Shown piece by piece: positions 7,691-16,238 of a DNA stretch of 42,041 bases. The DNA is taken from IMG/VR virus record IMGVR_UViG_3300044633_001398, positions 1-42,041 of that record; one strand, 5' to 3'. Source of the stretch: a virus. Below the pieces are notes generated by a model. It ran no database searches, was not told the DNA's origin, and saw only the letters and a program-made list of their open reading frames with translations. Made by a program: the position numbers and the translations under genes. Each line of letters opens with the position of its first letter. Within the stretch, counting starts at the first letter, position 1.

Positions 7691-7730
7691 CCGTTAGCAC
7701 CCATTAGCTCCCGTTAGCGCCCGTTGCGCC
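7691..7730. repeat. four tandem 10-bp repeats
   Basis: Consecutive units are CCGTTAGCAC, CCATTAGCTC, CCGTTAGCGC and CCGTTGCGCC, exactly 10 bp apart. A period close to one helical turn would place identical sites on one DNA face, as in an operator array. It could instead be one more host-like intergenic repeat. Confidence 0.7.
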
Positions 7731-7870
7731 AGCACCCCCTTCCGCTCCCCGTATTTCGCAGGCATTTCCTTTCTCAAGCGAGGGCTGAACTGCTCGCCGC
7801 GAACTCCGTGGAAACCGTGCGGAGCCGCATAAAACCTCAGTTCTGACACCGCGACTTGGAGCAATAAACC

Positions 7871-8920
7871 ATGGACCAGACAGAATCAGCATTCAGCATC
7901 GGCGAAGTCATCGACGCGCTGGGAGTCACCCTCCCCACCGTGGATGAGACTACTCCGGCGGCCCCCGAGGCCGACCAGGAAGCAATCGCGGATGAGACGC
8001 CTGACAACACCCCAACCGAAGAAACCGAGACCGAAGATTCCCCCGAAGATTCGTCCGATTCGTCCGATCCCTCCGACGAAGCAGACGACGAGCCCGAGGA
8101 AACCGACGCCGACACCGACGACGAAGACCCCGACGAGGAGCCTGTAGAGGCCGAGCCCGCCGCCGTGAGGAAACTCACCAAGCGCGTGGACAAACTCACC
8201 GCCCGCGCCAAAAGCGCCGAGGAGCAAGCCACCACCCTCCAAGCCGAACTCGCCGCCGCGAAGGATGCGCTCACAAAAGCCCAGCCCATCGTTGTGCAAG
8301 ACGCCAGCGACCCCCTCGCCGATGTCACCACCGCCGAAATCCTCGAAAGCCGCCTCGCCGCCGCCAACACCGTCCTCGACAATGTGCCCGACCTCATTGC
8401 CAAGGCCGACATGGAAGGCGAAGTGGAAGTGCCCATGGGAGACGGGTCCACCCGCAAGTTCACGAAGCAAGAGCTTCAAGAGCGCCTGCGAGTCGCCCGC
8501 CAAATCCTCAAAGCCGAGCCCGCCCGCCGGAACTACCTCGCCCAGCGCGAGAATTTCCAGCACGAAGCCCGGCAAGTTTATCCCGAGCTTTTCCAAGACG
8601 ACTCCCCGGCCCGCAAGATGATGCTCACCACGCTCCAGGCGTATCCCGGCATCGCCAAGCTGCCGAATCTCGAACTCATCATCGGCGACGCCATTCGCGG
8701 CCAAGCCCTCCGCTTCCAGCAAGCCGAGGCCATGGCCAAGAAATCCGCTACGGCCAAGCCAAAAGCTCCCGCCGCTCCCGCGAAACCCGCCGTCGCTCCC
8801 AAGGTTGTCAGCCCCTCCGCCGCCCCGAAAACCAAAACCAAAGCCGACCCGCTCGAAGTGTTGAAGAAGTCAGGAAACCGTGATGCCGCCGAGAATTTCG
8901 TCGCCTCACTTTTCAACTAA
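7871..8920 (+). CDS. capsid scaffolding protein
   Basis: A 349-aa protein directly before the major capsid gene. Residues about 25-100 are extremely acidic (Glu/Asp/Ser/Thr). A predicted coiled coil covers about 100-140 (KLTKRVDKLTARAKSAEEQ). A helical body follows, and the C-terminal tail (about 285-325) is Lys/Ala/Pro-rich. Acidic coiled-coil proteins with a basic tail in this position act as head-assembly scaffolds. No protease gene was seen nearby. GGAG about ten bases before the ATG supports the start. Confidence 0.8.
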   Translation: MDQTESAFSIGEVIDALGVTLPTVDETTPAAPEADQEAIADETPDNTPTEETETEDSPEDSSDSSDPSDEADDEPEETDADTDDEDPDEEPVEAEPAAVRKLTKRVDKLTARAKSAEEQATTLQAELAAAKDALTKAQPIVVQDASDPLADVTTAEILESRLAAANTVLDNVPDLIAKADMEGEVEVPMGDGSTRKFTKQELQERLRVARQILKAEPARRNYLAQRENFQHEARQVYPELFQDDSPARKMMLTTLQAYPGIAKLPNLELIIGDAIRGQALRFQQAEAMAKKSATAKPKAPAAPAKPAVAPKVVSPSAAPKTKTKADPLEVLKKSGNRDAAENFVASLFN

Positions 8921-8956
8921 CCCAACCCAAAAACTCAAACCCCCAAACCTAACCCT

Positions 8957-9967
8957 ATGCCAGCTACCCCCATCACCACAGTCAAAGGCCAACGCGAGGA
9001 TCTTTCCGACGCGATGGTCCTCATCGAACCCGGCGACACACCCCTGTTCAGCCTCTGCAAGAAATCAAAAGAGCCCGCGAATGTCCTCTTTTCTTGGCCC
9101 GCCGACCGCTACAACGACCCGCAAACCGCTGGCGTCCTCGCCAACGATGATGTCTCCAGCTTCGACGACCAGCACGCCAACCGCGAACTCCTCTCGGGCC
9201 GCATCCAAAAAGTCCGCCGCAGCTTCCAGGTTGACGATCTCGTTGAGAATGTCGCCGACCTCGCAGGCGTTGGCAAAAAGCAAGCCTTCAACAAGGCCGC
9301 TGCCAAAGCCCTCGTCGAATTGAAAATCGACATCGAGAGCATCATGGGCTCCGACAACGACAGCCAGGTGCAGTCCGGATCGAACCCCTACAAGACTCGC
9401 GGAATCGGCGAGTGGGTCAAAGCCACCGCGCAGGCCGACACAGCCACAGCCGTTCCCGCCGCGTTCCGCACCCCTGCCGCGTCGATTAACACCACCGCCA
9501 CTGCTTCTCTCACCGAGAACAATGTCATTGATGTGTTGGAGTCGATGTTCAAGGTCCGTCGCGCTCGTCGCAACTACGACCTCGTTTGCGGCACCAGCCT
9601 CAAGCGTGCGTTCACCAACTTCATCCGCACCCAAGCGGGCTCGACAAATGTGATGTCCTCGGTTCGCACCTTCGGCAGCAATGTGGAAGACAAAAAAATC
9701 GTGAACACTATCGACCTGTATGAGGGAGATTTTGGAATTCTCTCGCTGCATGTCTCGACCTACCTCGCTCATGGCGCGGCAGCCGCCGTCTCGGCAGCTC
9801 GCGGCTATGTGCTCGACATGGACCTCGTTTCCATCGGCTTCAATCGCAAGCCTCGCATGGAAGAGCTTGAAGACCGTGGCGGTGGACGCCGTGGCTTCTG
9901 CGACGCCATCTTCGGCGTAGCGGTCAGCAACCCGCAGGTTCTCGGCAAATTTGCCGCAACGACCTAA
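8957..9967 (+). CDS. major capsid protein (DUF5309/SU10-like, HK97 fold expected)
   Basis: A 336-aa protein, the main building block of the icosahedral head. The N-terminus carries the pattern REDLSDAMVLIEPGDTPLFS, typical of the DUF5309/SU10-type major head proteins of podoviruses. The remainder matches in length and in features such as the VRRSFQVDDLVENVADLAG segment, a long helix-rich central region and the GGGRRGFCDAIFGVAV end. It follows the scaffold gene and is followed at once by a strong terminator. This is expected, because capsid mRNA is made in excess. The fold is inferred from the family. Confidence 0.85.
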   Translation: MPATPITTVKGQREDLSDAMVLIEPGDTPLFSLCKKSKEPANVLFSWPADRYNDPQTAGVLANDDVSSFDDQHANRELLSGRIQKVRRSFQVDDLVENVADLAGVGKKQAFNKAAAKALVELKIDIESIMGSDNDSQVQSGSNPYKTRGIGEWVKATAQADTATAVPAAFRTPAASINTTATASLTENNVIDVLESMFKVRRARRNYDLVCGTSLKRAFTNFIRTQAGSTNVMSSVRTFGSNVEDKKIVNTIDLYEGDFGILSLHVSTYLAHGAAAAVSAARGYVLDMDLVSIGFNRKPRMEELEDRGGGRRGFCDAIFGVAVSNPQVLGKFAATT

Positions 9968-9978
9968 TTCCGCCCCCC

Positions 9979-10038
9979 AGCCCTTGCCGGTGGCCCCTCG
10001 TCTCAGGACAGGCCACCGGCAACCGGGCTCCCCTTTTT
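9979..10038 (+). terminator. rho-independent terminator after capsid gene
   Basis: A perfect 12-bp stem, TTGCCGGTGGCC (9984-9995) with GGCCACCGGCAA (10011-10022), is lengthened by AGCCC (9979-9983) with GGGCT (10025-10029) across a two-base bulge. It is followed by TTTTT at 10034-10038. It is probably partial, since the downstream portal gene is on the same strand. Confidence 0.88.
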
Positions 10039-10042
10039 AACA

Positions 10043-10390
10043 ATGGAAATCCTCAAAGAAGCCCTCAGCGACCTTTCCAGCGAACTCGCCGAAGGAGCGA
10101 AATCGGAACTCTTCTCGCAGTGGAACTCCCGCGCCGTGCAGGCCGACGCCCGCCAGCACGCCATCGCCGCCGACCACGCCAAGCAAGCCCTCCGCTCCAT
10201 CGAAGGCGTAGGCGCTTTGACCCTTTCCGTTGACCCCCAAATTTATCACTTCTGGAATTGGAAAGTGCCGGGCTGCTGGCGCGACTCCGATTTCATCGCG
10301 TGGTTCAAACGCAACTTCCCCCAATGCGTCGTCAAATGCGGCGGCACAGGGAAGTTCGCCATCCTCATGCCCGGACTCCGCACCGCATGA
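10043..10390 (+). CDS. hypothetical protein, 115 aa
   Basis: An unknown protein between the capsid terminator and the portal gene. The N-terminal half (1-55) is helical and probably coiled. The C-terminal half has HFWNWKVPGCWRDSDFIAWF, rich in Trp, then a Cys and Gly turn (VVKCGGTGKFAIL). The TGA overlaps the portal ATG at 10387. The position suggests a head or packaging accessory protein, but the family is not recognised. Confidence 0.6.
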   Translation: MEILKEALSDLSSELAEGAKSELFSQWNSRAVQADARQHAIAADHAKQALRSIEGVGALTLSVDPQIYHFWNWKVPGCWRDSDFIAWFKRNFPQCVVKCGGTGKFAILMPGLRTA

Positions 10391-12486
10391 CTGAATCCGA
10401 CGAGCCAGACCGCGACACGAAATACTGGATCGGCCAGCTCACCGAAGCCGCCACCGATGGCGGCTGGTTCTCCTCCGTCCGCGCCCGCAACTACGACACC
10501 CGCATGGCGCTGTGGGACGGCCAATCCTCCGATGGCCGCAAGTGGGCCAGCAACTACGGCAAAAATGTTTTCCCCTGGGAAGGCTCCGCCGACAGCCGCA
10601 TCCGCCTCGCCGATCTCGTCTGCAACCGCGAGGCTCAGCTTTGTCTCACCGCAACTTTTGCCGCCCGCTTGCAAATGATGCCGGTCGAATCCTCCGACGC
10701 CCTCTCCCGCACCGCCGCCGAGGCCGTGTTGAAGTGGATGCTCTTTACCCATTGCGCCAGCGACCTCCGGCGCGAACTCGAACTCGCCCTCAACATCCGC
10801 GCCACCTACGGCCTCGCCATCATGGGCGTGTTTTGGAAAACGACGACACGCATTGAGCAGAAGAGCGTCAGCCTCGAAGACCTCATCGTCATGGCCCAAG
10901 AGCAGGGCGACCCCGCCTCGCCGCTCGCCATGCTCATCGGCGCGATCCTCGATCCACTCCAAGAAGAAATCGCCATCGAGATGGCCGAGCAATTCGCCCC
11001 CGGCACCGGCACCGCCGCCAATGTCCGCAAGCTCCGCGAAGGCGGCACCGTCGAATACACCGAGCCCTACATTTTTGAGAGCAAGCCCGAGTGGACCGCC
11101 CTCGAACCTTTTAACGACATCATTTTCCCCACCGCCACCTACGACCTCCAACGCGCCCCCTGGATCGCCCGCCGCGAAATGGTGACTTGCGAGGAGCTGG
11201 AAGAGCGCACCGTCACCGAAGGCTACCCCTACGAATTTTACGAGAAGGCCGAGAACTACAAAGGCACTTCCCTCTGGCCCATCTACGCCCACCAGAACAC
11301 CAACCGCCGCGACTCCATCCTCTGGCAAGACCACCGCGACTTGGTGGAAATCTGGCATGTCTATTCCAAGGAAACCGACGAGAAGACCGGCGCGACCAAA
11401 ATCATGTGCCGGGTCATGCACCCGAATGTGGACATCTTCGCCAAAGAAGAAATCTCCCCCTACTCGCACGGCGAATATCCTTTCATCGAACTCCCCCGCG
11501 AGCGCGTCACCCGCTGCCTCATCGAAGCCCGAGGCATCCCCGAGATCGTCAGCACCATGCAGGCGGAAATCAAAACCCAGCGCGACTATCGCACCGACCG
11601 CGCCGGAATCGCCATCCTCCCGCCCATGCGCGTGCCCGCCAACCGTGGCAAGCTCGACATCATCCTTGGCCCCGCCGTCCAAATCCCCGAGCGCCGCCCC
11701 AACGAAATCGGCTGGATGCAACCCCCGCCCTTCGACCAAGGAACCATCGAGATCGAACGCGCCGTCCGCCGCGATGTAAACGAATACTTCGGCATGGCAG
11801 GCGAGGGAGTCGATCCCAACTATGTCGCCCTCGTCCAGCAGCACACGGTGGACCGCTGGCTCCGCGATTTTAAGGGCATCATCACCCAGACCTACCAGCT
11901 CATGCAGCAATACATGCTGCCCGTCCAAATCCTCCGCGTCTCTGGTGGACAGGCTCTCCCGTTCCAAGCCGACCGCGAAAGCATCCAAGGCAAGTTCGAC
12001 CTCATCATTGATTGGGACGCCCGAAACCTCGATGCCGAAGCCCTCGGCGCAAAGCTCGACTACATCAGCAAAGCCATCGTCCCGATGGATACCGCCGGAG
12101 TCATCGACCGCGCCGGACTCATCAAATTCATCATGTCCGCCGTCGATCCCGTTCTTGCCGAAATGCTCGTCCGCGACCCCGGCCCCGCCGCCGCCATGGA
12201 AGCCAACGAAGAACAACTCGCCTTCACCAAGATCGCCGCAGGCACCGAGCCCGAACTTCCCGCCGAAGGGCAAAACCACCAGCTCCGCGCCCAAGTCCTC
12301 CAAGGCATCATAGCCGCCAACCCCGCCCTCCAGCAGCGCATCCAGCAGGACGAGATTTTCCGCAACATGATCGAGGCCCGCATGAAGGGCTTCAACTTCC
12401 AGCTCCAGCAACAGCAAAACGCCCAGATAGGCCGACAAGGCACCCTGCCCGCGTTGCAATCCCCCCAACAACCCACCCCCCAATAA
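10387..12486 (+). CDS. portal protein
   Basis: A 699-aa protein, taken as the dodecameric portal through which DNA enters and leaves the head. The N-terminal helices are followed by a wing region (YNDIIFP-like ALEPFNDIIFPTATYDLQRA, about residues 235-260). The central LVEIWHVYSKE and YPFIELPRERV segments come next. The stem/crown region near AEIKTQRDYRTD and the C-terminal Gln-rich barrel-like tail (about 640-699) complete the pattern of podovirus portals of about 700 aa. The start at 10387 overlaps the previous stop. Position between capsid and adaptor genes agrees. The 43-residue in-frame extension upstream is inside the neighbour. Confidence 0.85.
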   Translation: MTESDEPDRDTKYWIGQLTEAATDGGWFSSVRARNYDTRMALWDGQSSDGRKWASNYGKNVFPWEGSADSRIRLADLVCNREAQLCLTATFAARLQMMPVESSDALSRTAAEAVLKWMLFTHCASDLRRELELALNIRATYGLAIMGVFWKTTTRIEQKSVSLEDLIVMAQEQGDPASPLAMLIGAILDPLQEEIAIEMAEQFAPGTGTAANVRKLREGGTVEYTEPYIFESKPEWTALEPFNDIIFPTATYDLQRAPWIARREMVTCEELEERTVTEGYPYEFYEKAENYKGTSLWPIYAHQNTNRRDSILWQDHRDLVEIWHVYSKETDEKTGATKIMCRVMHPNVDIFAKEEISPYSHGEYPFIELPRERVTRCLIEARGIPEIVSTMQAEIKTQRDYRTDRAGIAILPPMRVPANRGKLDIILGPAVQIPERRPNEIGWMQPPPFDQGTIEIERAVRRDVNEYFGMAGEGVDPNYVALVQQHTVDRWLRDFKGIITQTYQLMQQYMLPVQILRVSGGQALPFQADRESIQGKFDLIIDWDARNLDAEALGAKLDYISKAIVPMDTAGVIDRAGLIKFIMSAVDPVLAEMLVRDPGPAAAMEANEEQLAFTKIAAGTEPELPAEGQNHQLRAQVLQGIIAANPALQQRIQQDEIFRNMIEARMKGFNFQLQQQQNAQIGRQGTLPALQSPQQPTPQ

Positions 12487-12492
12487 CCACCC

Positions 12493-13338
12493 ATGAGAAC
12501 CGTCACATTCCAATCCGTCCTCGACGGAGCCGCCGCCCGCATCGGGCTTGACCCAACGCAGACTATCCAGCCCTCCACAGCTTCCGCGCTGACGGAGTAT
12601 ATCAACACCCGCACCCGCTTTGCGTGGGAGGCTTACAAGTGGCCTGAGCTTTCGGCTATCGAGAAGCGCCAGTTCCGCCCGACCTTTGACGCGGCGGCTA
12701 CCTATGCCAGCGGCACGGAGGTTTTTTACCTTGGCAACTACTACCGCAAGACCGGCACAGGCGCTGCGGGCGTGCTGCCTACCGTCACGGCGACATGGAC
12801 CTCGGCCGCGACTCTCACCGATTTCGTCCGCTCGATTGATTTCGACCAAACATTTACCGCCGCCTCTGGCTCCATAAAAGCCACACCGATTGGCGAGGTG
12901 ATGCATGTTTACCGGCAGGACCCCCGCGTGGTGCGCTACGCCGAGCGTGTCAACTTTTGGGTCACGGACTCGGGAGCCATCGTAGGCCCGACTCAGTTCA
13001 CGAATGCGACGCCGAACGAAGTGTATGTGGAGTTCACGATCCGGCCGACCATGTTTAACACCAGCTCGAACGACGAGGACTTCCCTCGCGTGATTTCCGA
13101 GTATGTCAAATTCTCGGCCGCCGCCGACGCTCTGCGCGAAGACGGGCAGTTCGACAAAGCCTCCTACATGGATGGCTTGGCCGCCGATGCGCTCCAAAAA
13201 GAGATGGACATCATCGAGCTCAAGCAGGGCCAGACTCGCTTGCAGGGCAACCGCCGCGACCTGTTCCCGAGCACTCCAATGCAGCGTGCATCGTCCAGCC
13301 CCGTCGCCAGCGCACTCGACAAAGCCGCCCGCCAGTAA
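12493..13338 (+). CDS. head-tail adaptor (gp11-like), copy 1
   Basis: A 281-aa protein directly after the portal gene. The N-terminal helical segment (MRTVTFQSVLDGAAARIGLD, then TRTRFAWEAYKWPELSAIEKR) is closely paralleled in the next gene, so the two are tandem paralogues. The helical bundle is interrupted by a beta insert, YASGTEVFYLGNYYRKTG (from about residue 71), which resembles a type-3 chitin-binding/CBM5-12 module. The C-terminus is helical. Proteins of this type form the ring that joins portal and tail nozzle. Assignment is from gene order and architecture. Confidence 0.7.
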   Translation: MRTVTFQSVLDGAAARIGLDPTQTIQPSTASALTEYINTRTRFAWEAYKWPELSAIEKRQFRPTFDAAATYASGTEVFYLGNYYRKTGTGAAGVLPTVTATWTSAATLTDFVRSIDFDQTFTAASGSIKATPIGEVMHVYRQDPRVVRYAERVNFWVTDSGAIVGPTQFTNATPNEVYVEFTIRPTMFNTSSNDEDFPRVISEYVKFSAAADALREDGQFDKASYMDGLAADALQKEMDIIELKQGQTRLQGNRRDLFPSTPMQRASSSPVASALDKAARQ

Positions 13339-13341
13339 CGC

Positions 13342-14280
13342 ATGAAAACCGTCCGCCTCCAGCAGCTCCTCGACAGCATTACAGCCAGGGCAGGGATCGA
13401 TCCCAACCTGCCTGAGAATGCGCGTCGCGGGGCGCTGGTGATGGACTATGTGCAGGAGGCGGTCAACTACGCTTGGACCTTTTTTGATTGGCCCGAAATC
13501 AACCATATTGAAGAGCGCATCGTTCTGGGTGCAGGCTTCGCCGAAGGCGGCTACACCTACGAAAGCGACTATGACGGCACCATCAGCTACATTGGCCGAG
13601 CTATCGAGGGCAGCACCTTTGACCAAGCCGTGTGGCGCATCAAGCGCGTCACCACCAATGCCGCCGGAGCAGCGCTCAACATCGACACCGCGCTCAATGT
13701 GGCGTGGAACAACCGACTCACCGCGACCTATGTCGAGGACAGCCAAAACTCGCCATCCACTGAAATCCCGTATGTGTTGCTTTATTCGGAGGGCCGCACG
13801 CCCATTGGCGCAGTCTCTGCCGTGTATGCCTCAAACCCCGACACCTCGCTCGCGGCATCTCTAAAATACAGCATCACTGCCGACCGTCTTCTCATTACAG
13901 ATACCGCTTACGCGGGCGGCAATGTTTTCATCAGCTTCTGCGAGCCAGTGCCAGAGTTTACCATCGCCAGCTACGAGGCCCAGACAGCCTACGCAAGCGG
14001 CGACCTCGTTTACCACAACGGCGATTGCTACCGTGCCACCCTCGCCACCACTGGCAATGCGCCAACAAATACCGGCTACTGGTCTAAGCAAGCCATTCCG
14101 TTTTTTCTCGGAGACTACATCAAGACCAGCGGCCTTGCCTCCATCATGCTGGAAGAGCCCGGCATGGAGAACAAATCCAACTACCTCACAGCCCGCGCCG
14201 AGGGGCAACTCCTCAAAGCAATGGACGACGCCTGGCTCCGCAAAGGCGAGGTCCGCCGCTACTCCGCTTCGTTCCAATAA
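13342..14280 (+). CDS. head-tail adaptor paralogue, copy 2
   Basis: A 312-aa paralogue of the previous gene. It begins MKTVRLQQLLDSITARAGID and has VNYAWTFFDWPEINHIEER, aligning with the first copy. A CBM5/12-like insert (YASGDLVYHNGDCYRAT, about residues 217-233, closing with GYWSK) sits later in the chain than in copy 1. It may form a second adaptor ring or an alternate ring subunit. Only three bases separate it from copy 1. Confidence 0.65.
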   Translation: MKTVRLQQLLDSITARAGIDPNLPENARRGALVMDYVQEAVNYAWTFFDWPEINHIEERIVLGAGFAEGGYTYESDYDGTISYIGRAIEGSTFDQAVWRIKRVTTNAAGAALNIDTALNVAWNNRLTATYVEDSQNSPSTEIPYVLLYSEGRTPIGAVSAVYASNPDTSLAASLKYSITADRLLITDTAYAGGNVFISFCEPVPEFTIASYEAQTAYASGDLVYHNGDCYRATLATTGNAPTNTGYWSKQAIPFFLGDYIKTSGLASIMLEEPGMENKSNYLTARAEGQLLKAMDDAWLRKGEVRRYSASFQ

Positions 14281-14285
14281 TTACC

Positions 14286-14319
14286 CCTTGACACCCTTCA
14301 CCATAATTAAATTAACGAC
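14286..14319 (+). promoter_or_regulatory. possible promoter in AT-rich gap
   Basis: TTGACA (14288-14293) is followed 17 bases later by ATTAAC (14311-14316) in an unusually AT-rich spot of a GC-rich genome, just before the fibre genes. The -10 match is poor, so this is tentative. Confidence 0.3.
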
Positions 14320-14616
14320 ATGAGTAACCCCACCATTCAGATCGCCGCTCGCAACACCGCTGGCATTGTCCAGCCCGTCCAAGCCACACCAGATGGGGCT
14401 CTGCGGGTGAGCACAGGTTTTCCCACTCCCGCTTATACGAAGTATGAAAATGTTCGTTTCACATCCCCTGCGACGAACAACACAAGCTATGTCGAGTTCA
14501 CCTTCAATGGCACCTCGGTAGCCAGAATCATCAATACCTATTTCGGAACCAATCCCCCCACCGCCGACAACGCGGAGATCCGCAGCGTCGAGATCAAATT
14601 CCCGCCCTACGCGTAA
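14320..14616 (+). CDS. hypothetical virion protein, 98 aa
   Basis: A small protein likely to be beta-rich (TIQIAARNTAG, then YVEFTFNGTSVARI). It is low in Cys, without signal peptide or membrane segment. It starts the fibre/decoration gene group and its stop overlaps the next ATG (14616). It may be a head-decoration or tail-attachment protein. No family is recognised with confidence. Confidence 0.6.
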   Translation: MSNPTIQIAARNTAGIVQPVQATPDGALRVSTGFPTPAYTKYENVRFTSPATNNTSYVEFTFNGTSVARIINTYFGTNPPTADNAEIRSVEIKFPPYA

Positions 14617-14882
14617 TGTCGCAGGTTTTTTTCAATCCCTTTTCCGGCGCAGCGCAAAACATCGCTCTGCCCCAGCTCGACTCAGCGGGCCAGATCAGTG
14701 GCTCGATGATTCCCGACGAGTTCGACGATGTGCAGACTTTCCCCGCCGTCGCCGACTTCCCCGCGCCTGGCTTGGTCGGCCGCATTTACTTTCCCGCAGA
14801 TACCAACCTCCCACACCGCTGGGATGTCGAAACCCTTTCCTACATACCCATCGTCGCCGATTCGGACGGCGGTGAGTTTTAG
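14616..14882 (+). CDS. small tail-fibre-associated protein, 88 aa
   Basis: This protein contains FPAPGLVGRIYFPADTN then HRWDVETLSYIPI (about residues 48-80). The pattern is the small beta motif 'GKIYVDTxTNxxYRWxGxxY' often found in phage fibre and baseplate proteins as a repeated connector. The first part (SGQISGSMIPDEFDDVQ-like) is a linker. It probably belongs to the fibre assembly with the next gene. Confidence 0.55.
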   Translation: MSQVFFNPFSGAAQNIALPQLDSAGQISGSMIPDEFDDVQTFPAVADFPAPGLVGRIYFPADTNLPHRWDVETLSYIPIVADSDGGEF

Positions 14883-14922
14883 GACTAACCCCGCAGAACA
14901 ACCCCAATACCCCTAAAACATC

Positions 14923-15750
14923 ATGGCAAATATCAGAATCAAACGCCGCTTGACCGGCGCAGCAGGAGCCCCCGCAAGTCTTCTTTCGGGTGAGCCAGCG
15001 TATAACGCCGTAGACGGCGTTCTCTACCTTGGAACCGGCTCATCGGTGGTGCCAGTGGGCGGAAGCCACTACGCGACCGCAGCAGCCCTCGCTACCGAGA
15101 CCAGCAACCGCACATCGGCAATCTCCTCGGAGAACTCCCGTGCCGTTGCAGCGGAGCAAGCCCTCGGCACTCGCATCGACAATGTTCTCTCGAATGTTGA
15201 CAGTGCAGCCCTAGATAGCTTGACAGAGGTTGTGAGCGCTTTCCAGAGCGCAGATTCCAGCTTGAACGGAGCCATCACCTCCCTCTCTAACAGCGCCTCC
15301 TCGGCCCTCACAGCCGAAGTCAACCGCGCCACCGCAGCCGAGCAAGCCCTTGATGGCCGTGTCACCACAGCCGAGAGCGACATCGACGCCCTTGAGTCCC
15401 GTGCCACCAGCATCGAAGGTGCTGCCTCGACCCTCGCAGGCCGTGTCACCACAGCAGAGAATGACATCAACGCCATCGAGTCCGCAGCGACAACTCTCTC
15501 TGGCCGTGTCACCACAGCCGAGAGCGACATCGACGCTATCGAATCCGCTGCCACCACCCTCGCGGGTCGTGTGACCACAGCCGAGTCCGACATCAACGCC
15601 ATCGAGTCCGCCGCAACGACCCTCGCCGGTCGCGTGACGACTGCCGAAGGCAATATCACCTCCGAAGCCAGCACACGCGCTTCGGCCGACTCAGCCCTCG
15701 ATTCGCGTCTGGACGCCATCGAGGCAGAAATCGACGGCGGCAGCTTCTAA
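14923..15750 (+). CDS. tail fibre with coiled-coil repeats
   Basis: A 275-aa fibre. Residues about 1-45 match a common virion-anchoring motif (RLTGAAGAPASLLSGEPAYN, then LYLGTG). Residues about 50-270 form a long, probably trimeric, coiled coil. Within it, a 21-residue unit (GRVTTAESDIDAIESAATTLA) occurs in four near-identical copies from residue 173, preceded by a diverged copy at 145. A 21-residue period equals three heptads. There is no receptor-binding head at the C-terminus, so it may be a stalk that carries another protein. The unit number could vary among relatives by recombination. Confidence 0.75.
   Translation: MANIRIKRRLTGAAGAPASLLSGEPAYNAVDGVLYLGTGSSVVPVGGSHYATAAALATETSNRTSAISSENSRAVAAEQALGTRIDNVLSNVDSAALDSLTEVVSAFQSADSSLNGAITSLSNSASSALTAEVNRATAAEQALDGRVTTAESDIDALESRATSIEGAASTLAGRVTTAENDINAIESAATTLSGRVTTAESDIDAIESAATTLAGRVTTAESDINAIESAATTLAGRVTTAEGNITSEASTRASADSALDSRLDAIEAEIDGGSF
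15439..15690 (+). repeat. 63-bp tandem repeats in fibre gene
   Basis: Units begin at 15439, 15502, 15565 and 15628, exactly 63 bp apart, each starting with codons for GRVTTAE. An older, diverged unit begins at 15355. Confidence 0.85.
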
Positions 15751-15771
15751 GCTCCCCTCCCTCCCCCCACA

Positions 15772-15802
15772 GCGGCGGTGCGGTTCCAGCCCGCGCCGCC
15801 GC
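15772..15802 (+). terminator. strong hairpin after fibre gene, terminator-like
   Basis: GCGGCGGTGCGG (15772-15783) pairs with CCGCGCCGCCGC (15791-15802) over 12 bp with one G-U pair and a seven-base loop. There is no clear T-run after it, so it may stall polymerase or protect mRNA ends more than terminate. Confidence 0.55.
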
Positions 15803-15815
15803 CACGGGCCCACTG

Positions 15816-15848
15816 CTTAAAACTTAATCCTTAAAACTTAAAACTTCC
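15816..15848. repeat. TTAAAACTT-type repeat, copy 1
   Basis: Short TTAAAACTTAA blocks form a 33-bp AT island directly before the gene at 15852. It is almost identical to the copy at 18318. Confidence 0.85.
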
Positions 15849-15851
15849 TCA

Positions 15852-16220
15852 ATGGCCACGGTCATAAAACTCCTGCGAAGCACGGTCCCAGGCCGAGTCC
15901 CCACCGCCGCGCAAGTGGCCCAGGGGAGCCTCGCCCTCAACCTCCCCGACCGCCGCCTCTACAGCAAAGACCACAACAACGAAGTTTTCAGAATAGCCCG
16001 TCCCCGCGACCCCTCGGACTACCAACTCCTGCACGCTGCGGACGGCAACCACCTCTACCTCGGCCGCCTCGCTTGGGAAGACTACCCCGCCACCGGCCCA
16101 GCCGAGGACGCCGAAGAGTGGACCATCTACCGCATCACCACCGACTCAGCCGGAAATGTCACCGCCGAGCAATCCGCCACCGGCGCGTGGTCGAACAAAA
16201 CCAACCTCACTTTTTCTTAA
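15852..16220 (+). CDS. tail fibre / virion attachment protein, 122 aa
   Basis: A short protein whose N-terminus (LRSTVPGRVPTAAQVAQGSL then LNLPDRRLYSKD) is a widespread phage fibre anchor motif ('PGxVPTxxxLxxGELAINxxDGKLY'). The gene at 14923 has a related motif. The remaining 75 residues (EEWTIYRITTDSAGNV...) are probably beta structure. It may be an adaptor that docks a longer fibre to the tail. The start lies right after the AT repeat, with no clear Shine-Dalgarno sequence. Confidence 0.6.
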   Translation: MATVIKLLRSTVPGRVPTAAQVAQGSLALNLPDRRLYSKDHNNEVFRIARPRDPSDYQLLHAADGNHLYLGRLAWEDYPATGPAEDAEEWTIYRITTDSAGNVTAEQSATGAWSNKTNLTFS

Positions 16221-16238
16221 CCCAAAAATCCAAACACC

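Larger units (their letters stand above)
7510..7870. other. 361-bp non-coding region upstream of head genes
   Basis: No convincing gene lies here, since the open frames lack coding character. It holds an inverted CACAGAG-type repeat (7646-7678), a four-unit 10-bp array (7691-7730), a short hairpin with CTCCG/CGGAG arms (about 7805-7825), and GGAG about ten bases before the scaffold start. It is the largest gap on the + strand. It is therefore the likely place for the late promoter, a packaging signal or an mRNA leader. Confidence 0.6.

Noticed and set aside
7525-7707. small ORFs in the 361-bp gap
   Set aside because: They run through the dispersed repeat and T-rich sequence, with no ribosome-binding site and unlikely residue use.
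10246-13746. 1166-codon open frame on the minus strand
   Set aside because: It lies opposite the portal and adaptor genes, which have recognisable features, and its composition (Gly, Val, Ala, Asp-rich with no motifs) is that of an antisense shadow in GC-rich DNA.
15355-15690. CRISPR-like array
   Set aside because: Repeats are in frame, lack unique spacers, and encode heptads of a fibre.
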